DNA of 64,000 nucleotides from Bacteroidia bacterium Ga0077558 (GTDB lineage Bacteria; Bacteroidota; Bacteroidia; Chitinophagales; Chitinophagaceae): NCBI GenBank assembly GCA_001464625.1, contig LNFJ01000031.1, positions 1 to 64,000 of the forward strand, read 5' to 3'. Shown piece by piece: positions 19,762 to 29,294 of this stretch (position 1 is its first letter; each line of letters starts with the position of its first letter). The notes under the pieces were generated by a model. It saw only the letters and a program-made list of their open reading frames with translations, ran no database searches and was not told where the DNA came from. The position numbers and the translations under genes were made by a program.

Positions 19762-21059
19762 GTTTACAACAATCTCCATATATCCTATACTCAGACGGTA
19801 AGGGTAATATTTTTGAAGACACTTCGCTTTTTGTAACTGGCCGAAGCGGTTGGGATGCTTTTGAAGTACCCGAAGACGAATGGATCGAACTGCCGAATGG
19901 CGGCTCTCTGTACGAACTACCCGGACGAAAAGGAATTGGCATTGATGTCGTAACTGGTGAAATGCGTTTATGTGAAAAAGGTTGGGCTGTTGCTGCATTT
20001 ATACCTCCGGCACATACTGGTTTTTATTTGGCCGCCTACGAAACGGATAAAGATGCTCCTACGCTTCCTTTGTTTTGCTATACGGCAGCAGGCTGGTTGA
20101 ATGACAAATTTTATGTACCTGCTACCAGAATAGAACCCGACATCCGGCAGGATTGCGATGGATACGACCAGAAAAAAGTGGAAGAAGGTGTAAAGGTTTT
20201 ACAAAAGCATTATCCGCATAATCGGTTGGTCAGTCATCTTACTAATAATTGTGCATTAACTTATACCTGCCCGGCTGCAAGAAATTTTTCATTAGGAAGA
20301 TGGGAATGCCCCGTTCCTGTTTCTCCAGCTTGTAATGCAAACTGTGTAGGTTGTATTTCGCTGCAACCAGATGAAGAGCCCATTGTTTCAACACAAGACC
20401 GGTTGACTTTTAAACCTACCGCAGAAGAGATCGTTGAGTTTACAGTGCCGCATCTTGAATCTGCTCCTTATCCAATCATAAGCTTCGGTCAGGGTTGCGA
20501 AGGCGAACCATTGTTGATGTGGGAAACCATTCGGGATTCAATTATTGAAATAAGAAAACATACAAAAAAAGGAAGCATCAATATTAATACAAATGGTTCT
20601 AAACCGGATGCAGTAAGAGCATTGTGTGAAGCAGGACTTGATTCCATTCGTGTAAGTACCAACTCTGCCAGAAGAGAAACGTATATGCCTTATTATCGTC
20701 CTAACAATTATGATTTTAATGATATTATAGAAAGCCTGAAGGTTGTTACTTCTTTTGGTGGCTGGACGTCTATCAACTATTTTGTGTTTCCGGGCATGAC
20801 CGATTCTGTTGAGGAATATGAAGCATTAAGAAAACTGATAAAAGAAACAGGATTGAAAATGATCCAATGGAGAAATTTCAATATTGACCCCGATTGGTAT
20901 TTAGGAAAGATCGGTGTAACAGAAATTGGGGAATGCCTTGGTGTATATCAACTGCAGCAATTGATCCGTGAAGAATTTCCTGATCTGAAGTTTGGTTATT
21001 TTAATCCTCCGATAGAAAGAATCAAAGGTAAATTTGAAATGGATTTTGCGCATCATTAA
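19758..21059 (+). CDS. Radical SAM protein of unknown function
   Basis: CNANCVGC (CxxxCxxC) cluster motif, GQGCEGEPLL, INTNGSKPDAVRALCEAGLDSIRVSTNS. Confidence 0.9.
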   Translation: MSLQQSPYILYSDGKGNIFEDTSLFVTGRSGWDAFEVPEDEWIELPNGGSLYELPGRKGIGIDVVTGEMRLCEKGWAVAAFIPPAHTGFYLAAYETDKDAPTLPLFCYTAAGWLNDKFYVPATRIEPDIRQDCDGYDQKKVEEGVKVLQKHYPHNRLVSHLTNNCALTYTCPAARNFSLGRWECPVPVSPACNANCVGCISLQPDEEPIVSTQDRLTFKPTAEEIVEFTVPHLESAPYPIISFGQGCEGEPLLMWETIRDSIIEIRKHTKKGSININTNGSKPDAVRALCEAGLDSIRVSTNSARRETYMPYYRPNNYDFNDIIESLKVVTSFGGWTSINYFVFPGMTDSVEEYEALRKLIKETGLKMIQWRNFNIDPDWYLGKIGVTEIGECLGVYQLQQLIREEFPDLKFGYFNPPIERIKGKFEMDFAHH

Positions 21060-21065
21060 CCTTAC

Positions 21066-21974
21066 ATGAACCAACAAACCGCTCAACGAAATATTTACAT
21101 CGGAGTAGGACTGGCAGTGCTTGCTGCATTTATTTGGTCGGGCAATTTTGTAGTAGCAAGAGCCGTTAAAAATGAAATCCCTCCACTCAGTCTTAGTTTT
21201 TTTCGCTGGTTAGTTGCATCCATTATTATTTTCCCTTTCGCATTTAAAAAGTTCAAAAAAGAATGGCTGGTTGTAAAACAATCCTGGCACTATTTGTTTT
21301 GGGCATCACTTTCTGGCATTGCATTGTTCAACACATTTGTATATGTTGGCGCACATTACACTTCTGCAATTAACCTGGCATTGATCGGTACTACCTCCTC
21401 TCCCATTATGGCAATTATTTTTGCCCGAATATTTTTAAAAGAAAAGATTGGCTTTCTAAAATTAGCAGGTCTTATCACTTGTATCATTGGTGTATTGTTC
21501 TTGCTATCAAAAGGAAATTTTCAAAATCTTCTTTCCTTGCAATTTGGCGAAGGTGACTTGTGGGTTTTGCTGGCCGCCTTTTGTTTTGCCGTATATAATA
21601 CATTGGTAAAGAAAAAACCCGCTGCTATTTCTCCTGTCAATTTTTTATTTGTCATTTTTAGCCTCGGCGCATTCCTGCTATTACCTTTCTTTCTCTGGGA
21701 AACAAATCAATACCCCTCAGTTGAGTGGAATACGCATCTTTTACTATCCATTTTTTATCTCGGACTTGGTGCTTCCGTTATTTGTTTTCTGATCTGGAAT
21801 ATTGCTATCAGTAAATTAGGCTCTGGCCGAACAGCTCTGTTTGGAAATTTAATTCCTGTTTTCAGCAGTATAGAAGCTGCTATCATTTTGAAGGAAGATT
21901 TTAATTGGGTACATATTACCAGCATGGTGATTATATTCATCGGCATTGTACTTGCCAACTGGAAGCAGAAATAA
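21066..21974 (+). CDS. EamA/DMT-family transporter
   Basis: Ten-TM pattern; AAFIWSGNFVVARAV and GLGASVICFLIWNIAISKLGSGRTALFGNLIPVFS. Confidence 0.9.
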   Translation: MNQQTAQRNIYIGVGLAVLAAFIWSGNFVVARAVKNEIPPLSLSFFRWLVASIIIFPFAFKKFKKEWLVVKQSWHYLFWASLSGIALFNTFVYVGAHYTSAINLALIGTTSSPIMAIIFARIFLKEKIGFLKLAGLITCIIGVLFLLSKGNFQNLLSLQFGEGDLWVLLAAFCFAVYNTLVKKKPAAISPVNFLFVIFSLGAFLLLPFFLWETNQYPSVEWNTHLLLSIFYLGLGASVICFLIWNIAISKLGSGRTALFGNLIPVFSSIEAAIILKEDFNWVHITSMVIIFIGIVLANWKQK

Positions 21975-22100
21975 CCTTCTTTTCCAAACCTTAACATTTA
22001 ATAAATAAGCTTTTATGCAAGTTGCACGGGGTTTGCATCGTTAATAACAGGTGTGAACAAGAATGGTTACCACCCTTAATCACCAAACAGTAAATTTGCT

Positions 22101-22976
22101 ATGAACAACGCTTACATTATGTCTGCAACCCTAGATGCAAAGAACAGAAATCAGGCCGCTATGATCACAGCCGGGTTTGTGGGCTTTATGATACTGATTA
22201 TGCTTCTTTTAAAATGGAAGTTGCCAGTATTTGAAAAAATCACTTACTCGCCGGGTATTGAGGTAGAATTAAACCTGCCTGAAGAACCCGAACCTCCTGT
22301 GGATGGAGGCGGAGGTGGTGGAAACCCCGTGCAAGCAGCCGGTGCAGCCGGAATTGCAGCTCCAGCTCCTCCAACTCCGGGTGATAAAGAAGATTCCAAG
22401 GCATTGGATGATAATGATGATAAAGACAATACAGAAGTAACAAAACCGGTTGCTACTAAACCAAAGGCTACCACAATTACTAATACATCGGTAGCCAAAG
22501 TGGAACCTAAGGTGGTTACCCCACCTGCTCCTCCCCGCCCTAAAGCGGTGCTTGGAAAAACTACAACTGGAGCAGGAAAAGGTGGCGGAACTGCCGATGA
22601 CTATGACAGAGCTGGTGGATCAGGAACTGGCAGCGGTGTTGGAAACGGTAGCGGTACTGGTGGTGGAAGCGGAACCGGCAATGGCGGGGGTAATGGTTCT
22701 GGCGGCGGAAGTGGTAGCGGACCCAAAGTAACAAGAGGTGATAGAAAAATTGTTCGCCACTATTCTTTTACAGGAGAGTTAGATAAAGCAACTGTATATG
22801 CCTTTATCAAAGTATCGCCAGAGGGAATTGGTAAGTTTGAAAGCATTGCAAAAGGTTCTACCAATAGCAGTAATGCGTACAAACAAGCTATACAACAGTA
22901 TTTGCAAAATATAAGATTTGATAAAGCTGACCATGAATCAATGATTACGGTTCAGTTTAATTTCAGAGTAAACTAA
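22101..22976 (+). CDS. TonB-like/energy-transducer-like membrane-anchored protein with Pro/Gly-rich linker
   Basis: Single N-terminal TM, Pro-rich then Gly/Ser-rich stretch (GGSGTGSGVGNGSGTGGGSG...), small C-terminal domain. Confidence 0.6.
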   Translation: MNNAYIMSATLDAKNRNQAAMITAGFVGFMILIMLLLKWKLPVFEKITYSPGIEVELNLPEEPEPPVDGGGGGGNPVQAAGAAGIAAPAPPTPGDKEDSKALDDNDDKDNTEVTKPVATKPKATTITNTSVAKVEPKVVTPPAPPRPKAVLGKTTTGAGKGGGTADDYDRAGGSGTGSGVGNGSGTGGGSGTGNGGGNGSGGGSGSGPKVTRGDRKIVRHYSFTGELDKATVYAFIKVSPEGIGKFESIAKGSTNSSNAYKQAIQQYLQNIRFDKADHESMITVQFNFRVN

Positions 22977-22998
22977 CAACTAAGGACGGACAAATAAA

Positions 22999-23032
22999 GG
23001 GGTGTTATGATTGAATCATAGCATCCCTTTTT
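22999..23032 (+). terminator. Intrinsic terminator after the TonB-like gene
   Basis: GGGGTGTTATGATT/AATCATAGCATCCC stem followed by TTTTTT. Confidence 0.7.
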
Positions 23033-23048
23033 TGTTACTTTGCAGGCA

Positions 23049-24440
23049 ATGGATTACCAAGAGACCACAGAATATTTATTCTCCCGCCTACCCATGTTCA
23101 GCCGCATGGGTGCTGCTGCATACAAAGCCGACCTTACAAATACGATTAAGCTATGTGAGTCATTGGGCAATCCACAACAGGCATTTAAAACTGTACATAT
23201 CGCCGGCACAAACGGTAAAGGGTCTACCAGTCATATGCTCGCCGCTATTTTACAAACTGCAGGATATAAAACAGGTCTTTACACTTCACCACATCTTAAA
23301 GATTTCAGGGAACGAATAAAAGTAAATGGCGAAATGGTAAGCGAAGATTTTGTGATCAGCTTTACCGAAAACATTACGCCATTAATAGAAGAAATAGAAC
23401 CGAGCTTTTTTGAGATCACCGTGGCTATGGCATTTGATTATTTCAAAAAGCTGCAAGTGGATATAGCCATTATTGAAACTGGTTTGGGTGGAAGATTAGA
23501 CAGTACGAATATTATTACTCCGGAAGTTTCAGTAATCACTAATATTGGCTGGGATCATATGAATTTATTGGGAAATACTTTGGAAGAAATTGCATTTGAA
23601 AAAGCTGGTATCATAAAAGAAAATATTCCGGTAGTTATTGGAGAAACATTACCAGAAACATGGCCGGTATTTGAAAAGAAAGCTAAAGAAGAAAATGCTC
23701 CAATATTTATTGCCCCGCAAATACGACAGGCCGCTGACTGGAAATGGGAAAAGCCTGCCCGACAAGGTCATTCAGGCGGGAATGAATTGATCGTTGAAGT
23801 AACAGAACAACATCATACCGATCATAAAGTATATCATCTTGATCTGCCCGGTATTTATCAAACAAAGAATTTGCTGACCGTTTTGGAAGCTTGTTCGCAA
23901 CTACAACAACGAGGCTGGAAAATTGATGATGCGATAATTCATAAAGGTTTACGGGAAACAAAAAAACTGACTGGCTTGCATGGCCGCTGGGAAACAATTC
24001 ATCATTCCCCGCAATTAGTTGTTGATGTAGCGCATAATGTTGAAGGTATGAAGCAACTGGTGCAGCAAATTGAAATGACAGAGCATAATGAGTTGCACAT
24101 CATTGTAGGTATGGTAAAAGATAAAGATGTAGATAATGTACTGAAGCTAATGCCAAAGAATGCCCGTTATTATTTTACCAAAGCACAAATTCCCCGTGCA
24201 TTGTCTGAAGATGAATTAGCCTCTAAAGCAAAGCAACTAGGCCTGGAGGGAAAATCATTCAGCAATATTAATTTTGCATTACTGAGTGCAGCCCAAAAGG
24301 CACATAAAAAAGATTTGATTATTGTTTGCGGCAGTGTATTTCTTGCAGGCGAGGTTTCACTGGTAGCTGTTAAAGAAATATGGGGAAAAGAAGGCACAGG
24401 AATTTTTGATCACTTCTGGGATTATTTAGGCCATCAGTAA
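23049..24440 (+). CDS. folC: Folylpolyglutamate synthase/dihydrofolate synthase
   Basis: HIAGTNGKGSTSHMLAAIL, GLYTSPHLKDFRERI, ETGLGGRLDSTNII, TNIGWDHMNLLGNTLEEIAFEKAGIIK. Confidence 0.95.
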   Translation: MDYQETTEYLFSRLPMFSRMGAAAYKADLTNTIKLCESLGNPQQAFKTVHIAGTNGKGSTSHMLAAILQTAGYKTGLYTSPHLKDFRERIKVNGEMVSEDFVISFTENITPLIEEIEPSFFEITVAMAFDYFKKLQVDIAIIETGLGGRLDSTNIITPEVSVITNIGWDHMNLLGNTLEEIAFEKAGIIKENIPVVIGETLPETWPVFEKKAKEENAPIFIAPQIRQAADWKWEKPARQGHSGGNELIVEVTEQHHTDHKVYHLDLPGIYQTKNLLTVLEACSQLQQRGWKIDDAIIHKGLRETKKLTGLHGRWETIHHSPQLVVDVAHNVEGMKQLVQQIEMTEHNELHIIVGMVKDKDVDNVLKLMPKNARYYFTKAQIPRALSEDELASKAKQLGLEGKSFSNINFALLSAAQKAHKKDLIIVCGSVFLAGEVSLVAVKEIWGKEGTGIFDHFWDYLGHQ

Positions 24441-25018
24441 GATAATTCTCCCAATTTTTCCAATGCGTACATTATACAGCTTAAATGCATAGACTGTACA
24501 ATTTTATGTTCCCTTACCAGTGCTTTTAACTCAGCTATACTAAGCAGTACAATTTCTATCTCTTCATTCGCATCTAACTTTTGATGAGCTACCTTCTTTC
24601 CGCCTCTTGCCAAATACATGTGGAGGAAATTTGTGTTGGTAGAAGGATTGGGCGAAATTTTGCCGAGGTAATCGTACGAAGAAAAAGTATAGCCGGTCTC
24701 CTCTAATAATTCTCTTGCTGCAGCGGCTTCACAATCTTTATCTGTATCATCTACACAGCCTCCGGGAATTTCAATACATACTTCGCCAATAGCATGACGG
24801 TATTGTTTTATCATCACCACTTTACCTTCTTCTGTTACCGGAACAACCCCCACCCAAGTTGGAAATTCGTACACATAGTAAGGCTCTACTATTTTACCGG
24901 TAGGCGTTTGGTAAGCTTCTTTTCTAACTTTGAACCACTGGTCGTTAAAAAGATATTCGGAGGAAAGTGTTTGCCATTTAGAATTCATGAAGAATTGTTT
25001 CTTTTTTCCAGTCACCAT
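24434..25018 (-). CDS. NUDIX hydrolase (ADP-ribose pyrophosphatase-like)
   Basis: Nudix box-like GGCVDDTDKDCEAAAARELLEETGY. Start uncertain (25018 or 24988). Confidence 0.9.
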   Translation of the reverse strand: MVTGKKKQFFMNSKWQTLSSEYLFNDQWFKVRKEAYQTPTGKIVEPYYVYEFPTWVGVVPVTEEGKVVMIKQYRHAIGEVCIEIPGGCVDDTDKDCEAAAARELLEETGYTFSSYDYLGKISPNPSTNTNFLHMYLARGGKKVAHQKLDANEEIEIVLLSIAELKALVREHKIVQSMHLSCIMYALEKLGELSY

Positions 25019-25551
25019 TTCATCCTTTCCCGCAATGATGTAATATGTGCCACATGATGTTTGCCATGCCATGCATACATACCCAGCAGATACCAAAGAC
25101 GCATTGTTTTTTTATGCTCCGGATGAAAAACGGTACGGTTGTTCCATTCATCATCCGTTACATATTTTAATGCTTCAAACCATCGGGCATGTAATGCATG
25201 CAATAAGGTGATAGAAATATTAACTGGCAATTTTTCTACATCATGTAACTCCGCCCACAGTTTTTCTTCATAAGGTTTTATAACAGGATTGTCTTCTGTC
25301 AACGCCAATTTAAATCGTATATAAGCATTCATATGGCTGTCGGCCACATGATGTACCAACTGGTGAACCGTCCAACCTCCATCCCGATAAGGTGTTTTTA
25401 ATTGTGCCTCATCCAAATTTAATATTGCATTTTCAAGAATGACGGGCAGAAATTTTATATCTGCCAGCCATTCTATTTTTTGCTCAATAGAAAATGGCCT
25501 TGGTTCATAACTCCCTATCGGATAGCGAAAGTCTGCTGTAAGGGTTGGCAT
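25012..25551 (-). CDS. DinB/YfiT-type putative bacillithiol transferase (BstA-like)
   Basis: RYPIGSYEPRPFSIEQKIEWL, GGWTVHQLVHHVADSHMNAYIRFKLALTE, YAWHGKHHVAHI metal-ligand His pattern. Confidence 0.85.
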   Translation of the reverse strand: MPTLTADFRYPIGSYEPRPFSIEQKIEWLADIKFLPVILENAILNLDEAQLKTPYRDGGWTVHQLVHHVADSHMNAYIRFKLALTEDNPVIKPYEEKLWAELHDVEKLPVNISITLLHALHARWFEALKYVTDDEWNNRTVFHPEHKKTMRLWYLLGMYAWHGKHHVAHITSLRERMKW

Positions 25552-25557
25552 AGAATT

Positions 25558-25995
25558 CTATTTTACAATTTCTAAAAGTTCAACTTCAAATATCAAGGTA
25601 GCACCACCCGGAATATCGCTACCTGCGCCTCTGTCGCCGTAAGCCAGATCAGATGGTATCCATAAACGCCAATGACTGCCTTCACTCATTTCCGGTAATG
25701 CAATTTGCCAGCCTTTTATTAAAGCTGTAAGCGGTGCACTAAAAGGTTGCCCTCTTTTGAACGAATTATCAAACTCTTTTCCATCAAGCAAAGTTCCTTT
25801 GTAATGTGCTTTTACTTTATCTCTCAATTCCGGTTTTGCACCTGTTCCTTCTTTTATTACTTCATATTGAATTCCACCGGGAAGTTCTTTTACATTTTCT
25901 TTACTGATGTTCTCTGTCATGAAAGCAGCTCCGGCTGCTTTTTGTGCTTCAATTTTTCCTTGCATATATTCTCTTAATTTATTTTGTGTACTCAT
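25558..25995 (-). CDS. FKBP-type peptidyl-prolyl cis-trans isomerase
   Basis: VKAHYKGTLLDGKEFDNSFKRGQPF and LWIPSDLAYGDRGAGSDIPGGATLIFEVELL. Confidence 0.95.
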   Translation of the reverse strand: MSTQNKLREYMQGKIEAQKAAGAAFMTENISKENVKELPGGIQYEVIKEGTGAKPELRDKVKAHYKGTLLDGKEFDNSFKRGQPFSAPLTALIKGWQIALPEMSEGSHWRLWIPSDLAYGDRGAGSDIPGGATLIFEVELLEIVK

Positions 25996-26024
25996 TTTGT
26001 AAATAGTGAATGCCTAATATTCAA

Positions 26025-26786
26025 TTAGTCTTCTCGTAATGAATGGCCTGTTAGTTTGATAAACACATCTTCCAAATTAGCTAACTTCATTTCTTTGGGT
26101 CGTTCAAATCCTGTGGCAATTAAGTTGTCAATTAATTTATCTGGTGTATCTAATGCAATAATATTTCCGGAATCTATGATGGCAACCCTGTCACAAAGAT
26201 ATTCTGCTTCATCCATGTAATGTGTAGTGATGATAACCGTTGTTCCTCTTTGACGGATATTTTTTATCAGCTCCCATAAACTTCTTCTGGCCTGTGGGTC
26301 AAGCCCGGTTGTTGGTTCATCTAAAAAAATTATACGTGGCTCGTTAATCAATGTGGTAGCTACGGAAAATCGTTGCTTTTGTCCACCGCTGAGTTCTTTT
26401 ACCTTTGCCTTGGCTTTATCTTTCAAATTCACCGTTTCCAATAGTTCCATCGGATCAACGTTGCGATTGTAAAGGCCACAAAATAATTCTATCAATTGCA
26501 ATAAGTTTAACCCCGGATAATATCCACTGGTTTGTAATTGAACCCCAATTATTTTTTTGATCTCATTCGGGTCCTTATCCAGATCAATACCATCTACAAT
26601 TACCTCGCCGCTTGTTTTATCTCTTAGCGTCTCAATTATTTCCAGGGTGGTGGATTTACCAGCTCCGTTTGGCCCTAATAATCCAAATATCTCTCCTTCC
26701 TGAACGTTAAAGGAAATCCCTTTCACTGCATTGAATTTGCCATAATTCTTTACAAGATTCTTTACTGATATTATTGTGTGCGACAT
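26025..26786 (-). CDS. ABC transporter ATP-binding protein
   Basis: Walker A GPNGAGKST, signature LSGGQKQR, Walker B IIFLDEPTTGLDP. Confidence 0.96.
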   Translation of the reverse strand: MSHTIISVKNLVKNYGKFNAVKGISFNVQEGEIFGLLGPNGAGKSTTLEIIETLRDKTSGEVIVDGIDLDKDPNEIKKIIGVQLQTSGYYPGLNLLQLIELFCGLYNRNVDPMELLETVNLKDKAKAKVKELSGGQKQRFSVATTLINEPRIIFLDEPTTGLDPQARRSLWELIKNIRQRGTTVIITTHYMDEAEYLCDRVAIIDSGNIIALDTPDKLIDNLIATGFERPKEMKLANLEDVFIKLTGHSLRED

Positions 26787-26801
26787 AAATTAATTTATAT
26801 A

Positions 26802-27806
26802 CTAAAGATAAGTTTCCAATTCTTCCATCATCTGAGTACTTCCTATAAACATGGGCGAACGCTGATGTAATTCTGTTGGCTGAATATCTAAAATATTCTC
26901 TTTCCCGTTCGTGGCTTTGCCTCCTGCTACCGTTACTATGAATGCGAACGGGTTGCATTCGTATAACAATCGTAGTTTCCCTTTTGGTTTATCAATTGTA
27001 CCCGGATACATAAATATCCCACCTTTGATCAGGTTGCGATGCACATCCGAAACCATGCTACCAATGTAGCGCTGTGTATAAGGGCCTCCGTTTGTTTTAT
27101 CCTTTTTCTGGCAAATTTGAATATAATCTTGTATCGCTTTTTCGTATTGGAAAAAATTACCATGATTAACGGAATATATTTTCCCTGTTTCAGGGCATTT
27201 AATATCAGGATGACTTAATGTCCATTCTCCAATAGAAGGGTCGAGTGTGAAACCATTTACACCTCTTCTTGTAGCGTATACCAACATCGTAGAAGATCCA
27301 TAAACAATATAACCAGCAGCTACCTGCTGGTTACCGGGTTGTAAAAAATCTTCTTGTGTTACAACAGTTCCAACTTCAGTTTTTCGACGATACACACCAA
27401 AGATTGTTCCGATGGATACATTTACATCAATATTACTACTACCATCCAACGGATCGAACAAACAAACATATTTCGATTTGGCACTTTTAGCATCATCAAA
27501 TGCTACAAAATCATCCAACTCCTCGCTGGCAATACCGGCGCAGGCAATGCCATGCTTTAGTACGCCTGTAAACTGATCGTTGGCATAGATATCAAGTTTC
27601 TTAACTTCTTCTCCCTGTACATTCACTGTTCCAAAATCCCCAAGAATATCAACTAAGCCAGCTTTGTTTACTTCTGTATTTACCCGTTTTGCCGCCAAAC
27701 CAATATTTCTAAGCAGGTGTGATAACTCGCCGGTAGCCTGCGGAAAATCCCGCAGCTGCTGGATTGTAAACTCATCTAAGGTTTGAACTTTACGGTTAAC
27801 ATTCAT
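26802..27806 (-). CDS. fbp: Class I fructose-1,6-bisphosphatase
   Basis: FDPLDGSSNIDVNVSIGTIFGVYR and GKLRLLYECNPFAFIVTVAGGKATNG. Confidence 0.96.
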   Translation of the reverse strand: MNVNRKVQTLDEFTIQQLRDFPQATGELSHLLRNIGLAAKRVNTEVNKAGLVDILGDFGTVNVQGEEVKKLDIYANDQFTGVLKHGIACAGIASEELDDFVAFDDAKSAKSKYVCLFDPLDGSSNIDVNVSIGTIFGVYRRKTEVGTVVTQEDFLQPGNQQVAAGYIVYGSSTMLVYATRRGVNGFTLDPSIGEWTLSHPDIKCPETGKIYSVNHGNFFQYEKAIQDYIQICQKKDKTNGGPYTQRYIGSMVSDVHRNLIKGGIFMYPGTIDKPKGKLRLLYECNPFAFIVTVAGGKATNGKENILDIQPTELHQRSPMFIGSTQMMEELETYL

Positions 27807-27827
27807 ACAGGCTCATTTTGATAATGA

Positions 27828-27835
27828 CAAAAGTA
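27828..27835 (-). promoter_or_regulatory. -7 promoter element TACTTTTG for fbp
   Basis: Exact TAnnTTTG, ~21 nt upstream of the fbp ATG. Confidence 0.45.
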
Positions 27836-28025
27836 AGGCATTGAGCGGTAGTTGAAAAGTTAGCGATATGGCAAGATTATTCCGACATTTGCAAACTTAA
27901 TTATCAGATAATTGGAAGTTGCCCGTTACCGGTTTTCAATTGATATTTCTAAAGAGGAAGAATATTACAGGCTACCCTAAAACAAATCAACGAATTAACT
28001 AATTAAACAATCAACTAATCCCCCG

Positions 28026-29288
28026 ATGAAGGTCTTCAAATTTGGTGGTGCTTCTGTAAACAGTACAGAAAGGATAAAAAATCTAGGTGAAATATTACGA
28101 CTCTTTCCGGATGAAAGAATTGTAGTGATCATTTCTGCAATGGGCAAAACCACCAATGCCCTTGAAAAAGTAACGGATGCTTTTTTTAACGGTAACACAG
28201 AAGAAAGTCTTCAGATGTTTGAACAGGTAAAACAACAGCATCTTACCACTGCAAAATATTTATTGGTGACAGGATACCTTGCTTGTGAAGCGGAACTTAA
28301 GAACTTTTTTACCGAAGTGGAATGGCTCTTGCATGATAAACCTGTAAAAGACTATGATTATTATTATGACCAGATAGTTTGTTCCGGAGAATTATTTTCC
28401 ACTTCCATTGTTAGTGCTTATCTAAATGAAGCTGGTATTACTAATAAATGGCTGGATGTGAGGGACATTTTTAGAACGGATGATGATTTCAGAGATGCAA
28501 GTATTGATTGGGATTATACAAGTAAACAGATTGAAAATTCAGTAGTACCTGAATTTGAAAATGCTGATATTGTATTGACTCAGGGCTTTATTGGTGCTAC
28601 TGATGAAAATGAAAGTACAACGCTGGGCAGAGAAGGGAGTGATTATAGTGCCGCTGTATTTGCCAATATATTAAATGCTGAAAGCCTTACCATTTGGAAA
28701 GATGTGGAATCAGTGATGAATGCAGATCCCAAACAATTTCCGGGTGCTGTTTCCATTGCTGAATTGAATTACAATGAAGTAATTGAGATGGCTTATTATG
28801 GCGCACAGGTGATTCATCCTAAGACCATCAAGCCACTACAGAATAAAAACATTCCTTTATATGTGAGATGTTTTCTTGATCCCTTACTTCCGGGAACTGC
28901 TATTCATAACAAACCGGTACATAACCTTCCCCCGATAATCGTATTGAAAGAAAAACAGGTGATCCTGGAAATGAGCTCCAAAGATTTTTCTTTTATTGGG
29001 GAGCAACATGTAGGACATCTTTATAATTTGTTTGAAAAGTTTCATATCAAACCTAACCTAACGCAAAATGGAGCTATCAGTTTTATTTGTGTATTAGATG
29101 ACAGGACAGATAAAATTGAAAAAATAGCATTGGCTGCATTTGATTTTTTGGATGTGCAGGTAATAAAAGGATTATCGCTGCTAACTATCCGGCATTATAC
29201 AAATGAAATGCTGGAGAAAATTACCGAAGGGAAAAGCATTTTACTAAGACAACAAACTCAGGATACAATACAATTATTATTACAATAG
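28026..29288 (+). CDS. Aspartate kinase
   Basis: MKVFKFGGASVNS, TLGREGSDYSAAVFANIL, WKDVESVMNADPKQFPGA. Confidence 0.93.
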   Translation: MKVFKFGGASVNSTERIKNLGEILRLFPDERIVVIISAMGKTTNALEKVTDAFFNGNTEESLQMFEQVKQQHLTTAKYLLVTGYLACEAELKNFFTEVEWLLHDKPVKDYDYYYDQIVCSGELFSTSIVSAYLNEAGITNKWLDVRDIFRTDDDFRDASIDWDYTSKQIENSVVPEFENADIVLTQGFIGATDENESTTLGREGSDYSAAVFANILNAESLTIWKDVESVMNADPKQFPGAVSIAELNYNEVIEMAYYGAQVIHPKTIKPLQNKNIPLYVRCFLDPLLPGTAIHNKPVHNLPPIIVLKEKQVILEMSSKDFSFIGEQHVGHLYNLFEKFHIKPNLTQNGAISFICVLDDRTDKIEKIALAAFDFLDVQVIKGLSLLTIRHYTNEMLEKITEGKSILLRQQTQDTIQLLLQ

Positions 29289-29294
29289 TATTTA

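Noticed and set aside
22240-22498. Antisense ORFs opposite the TonB-like gene
   Set aside because: Produced by the biased Gly/Pro-rich coding sequence on the other strand.
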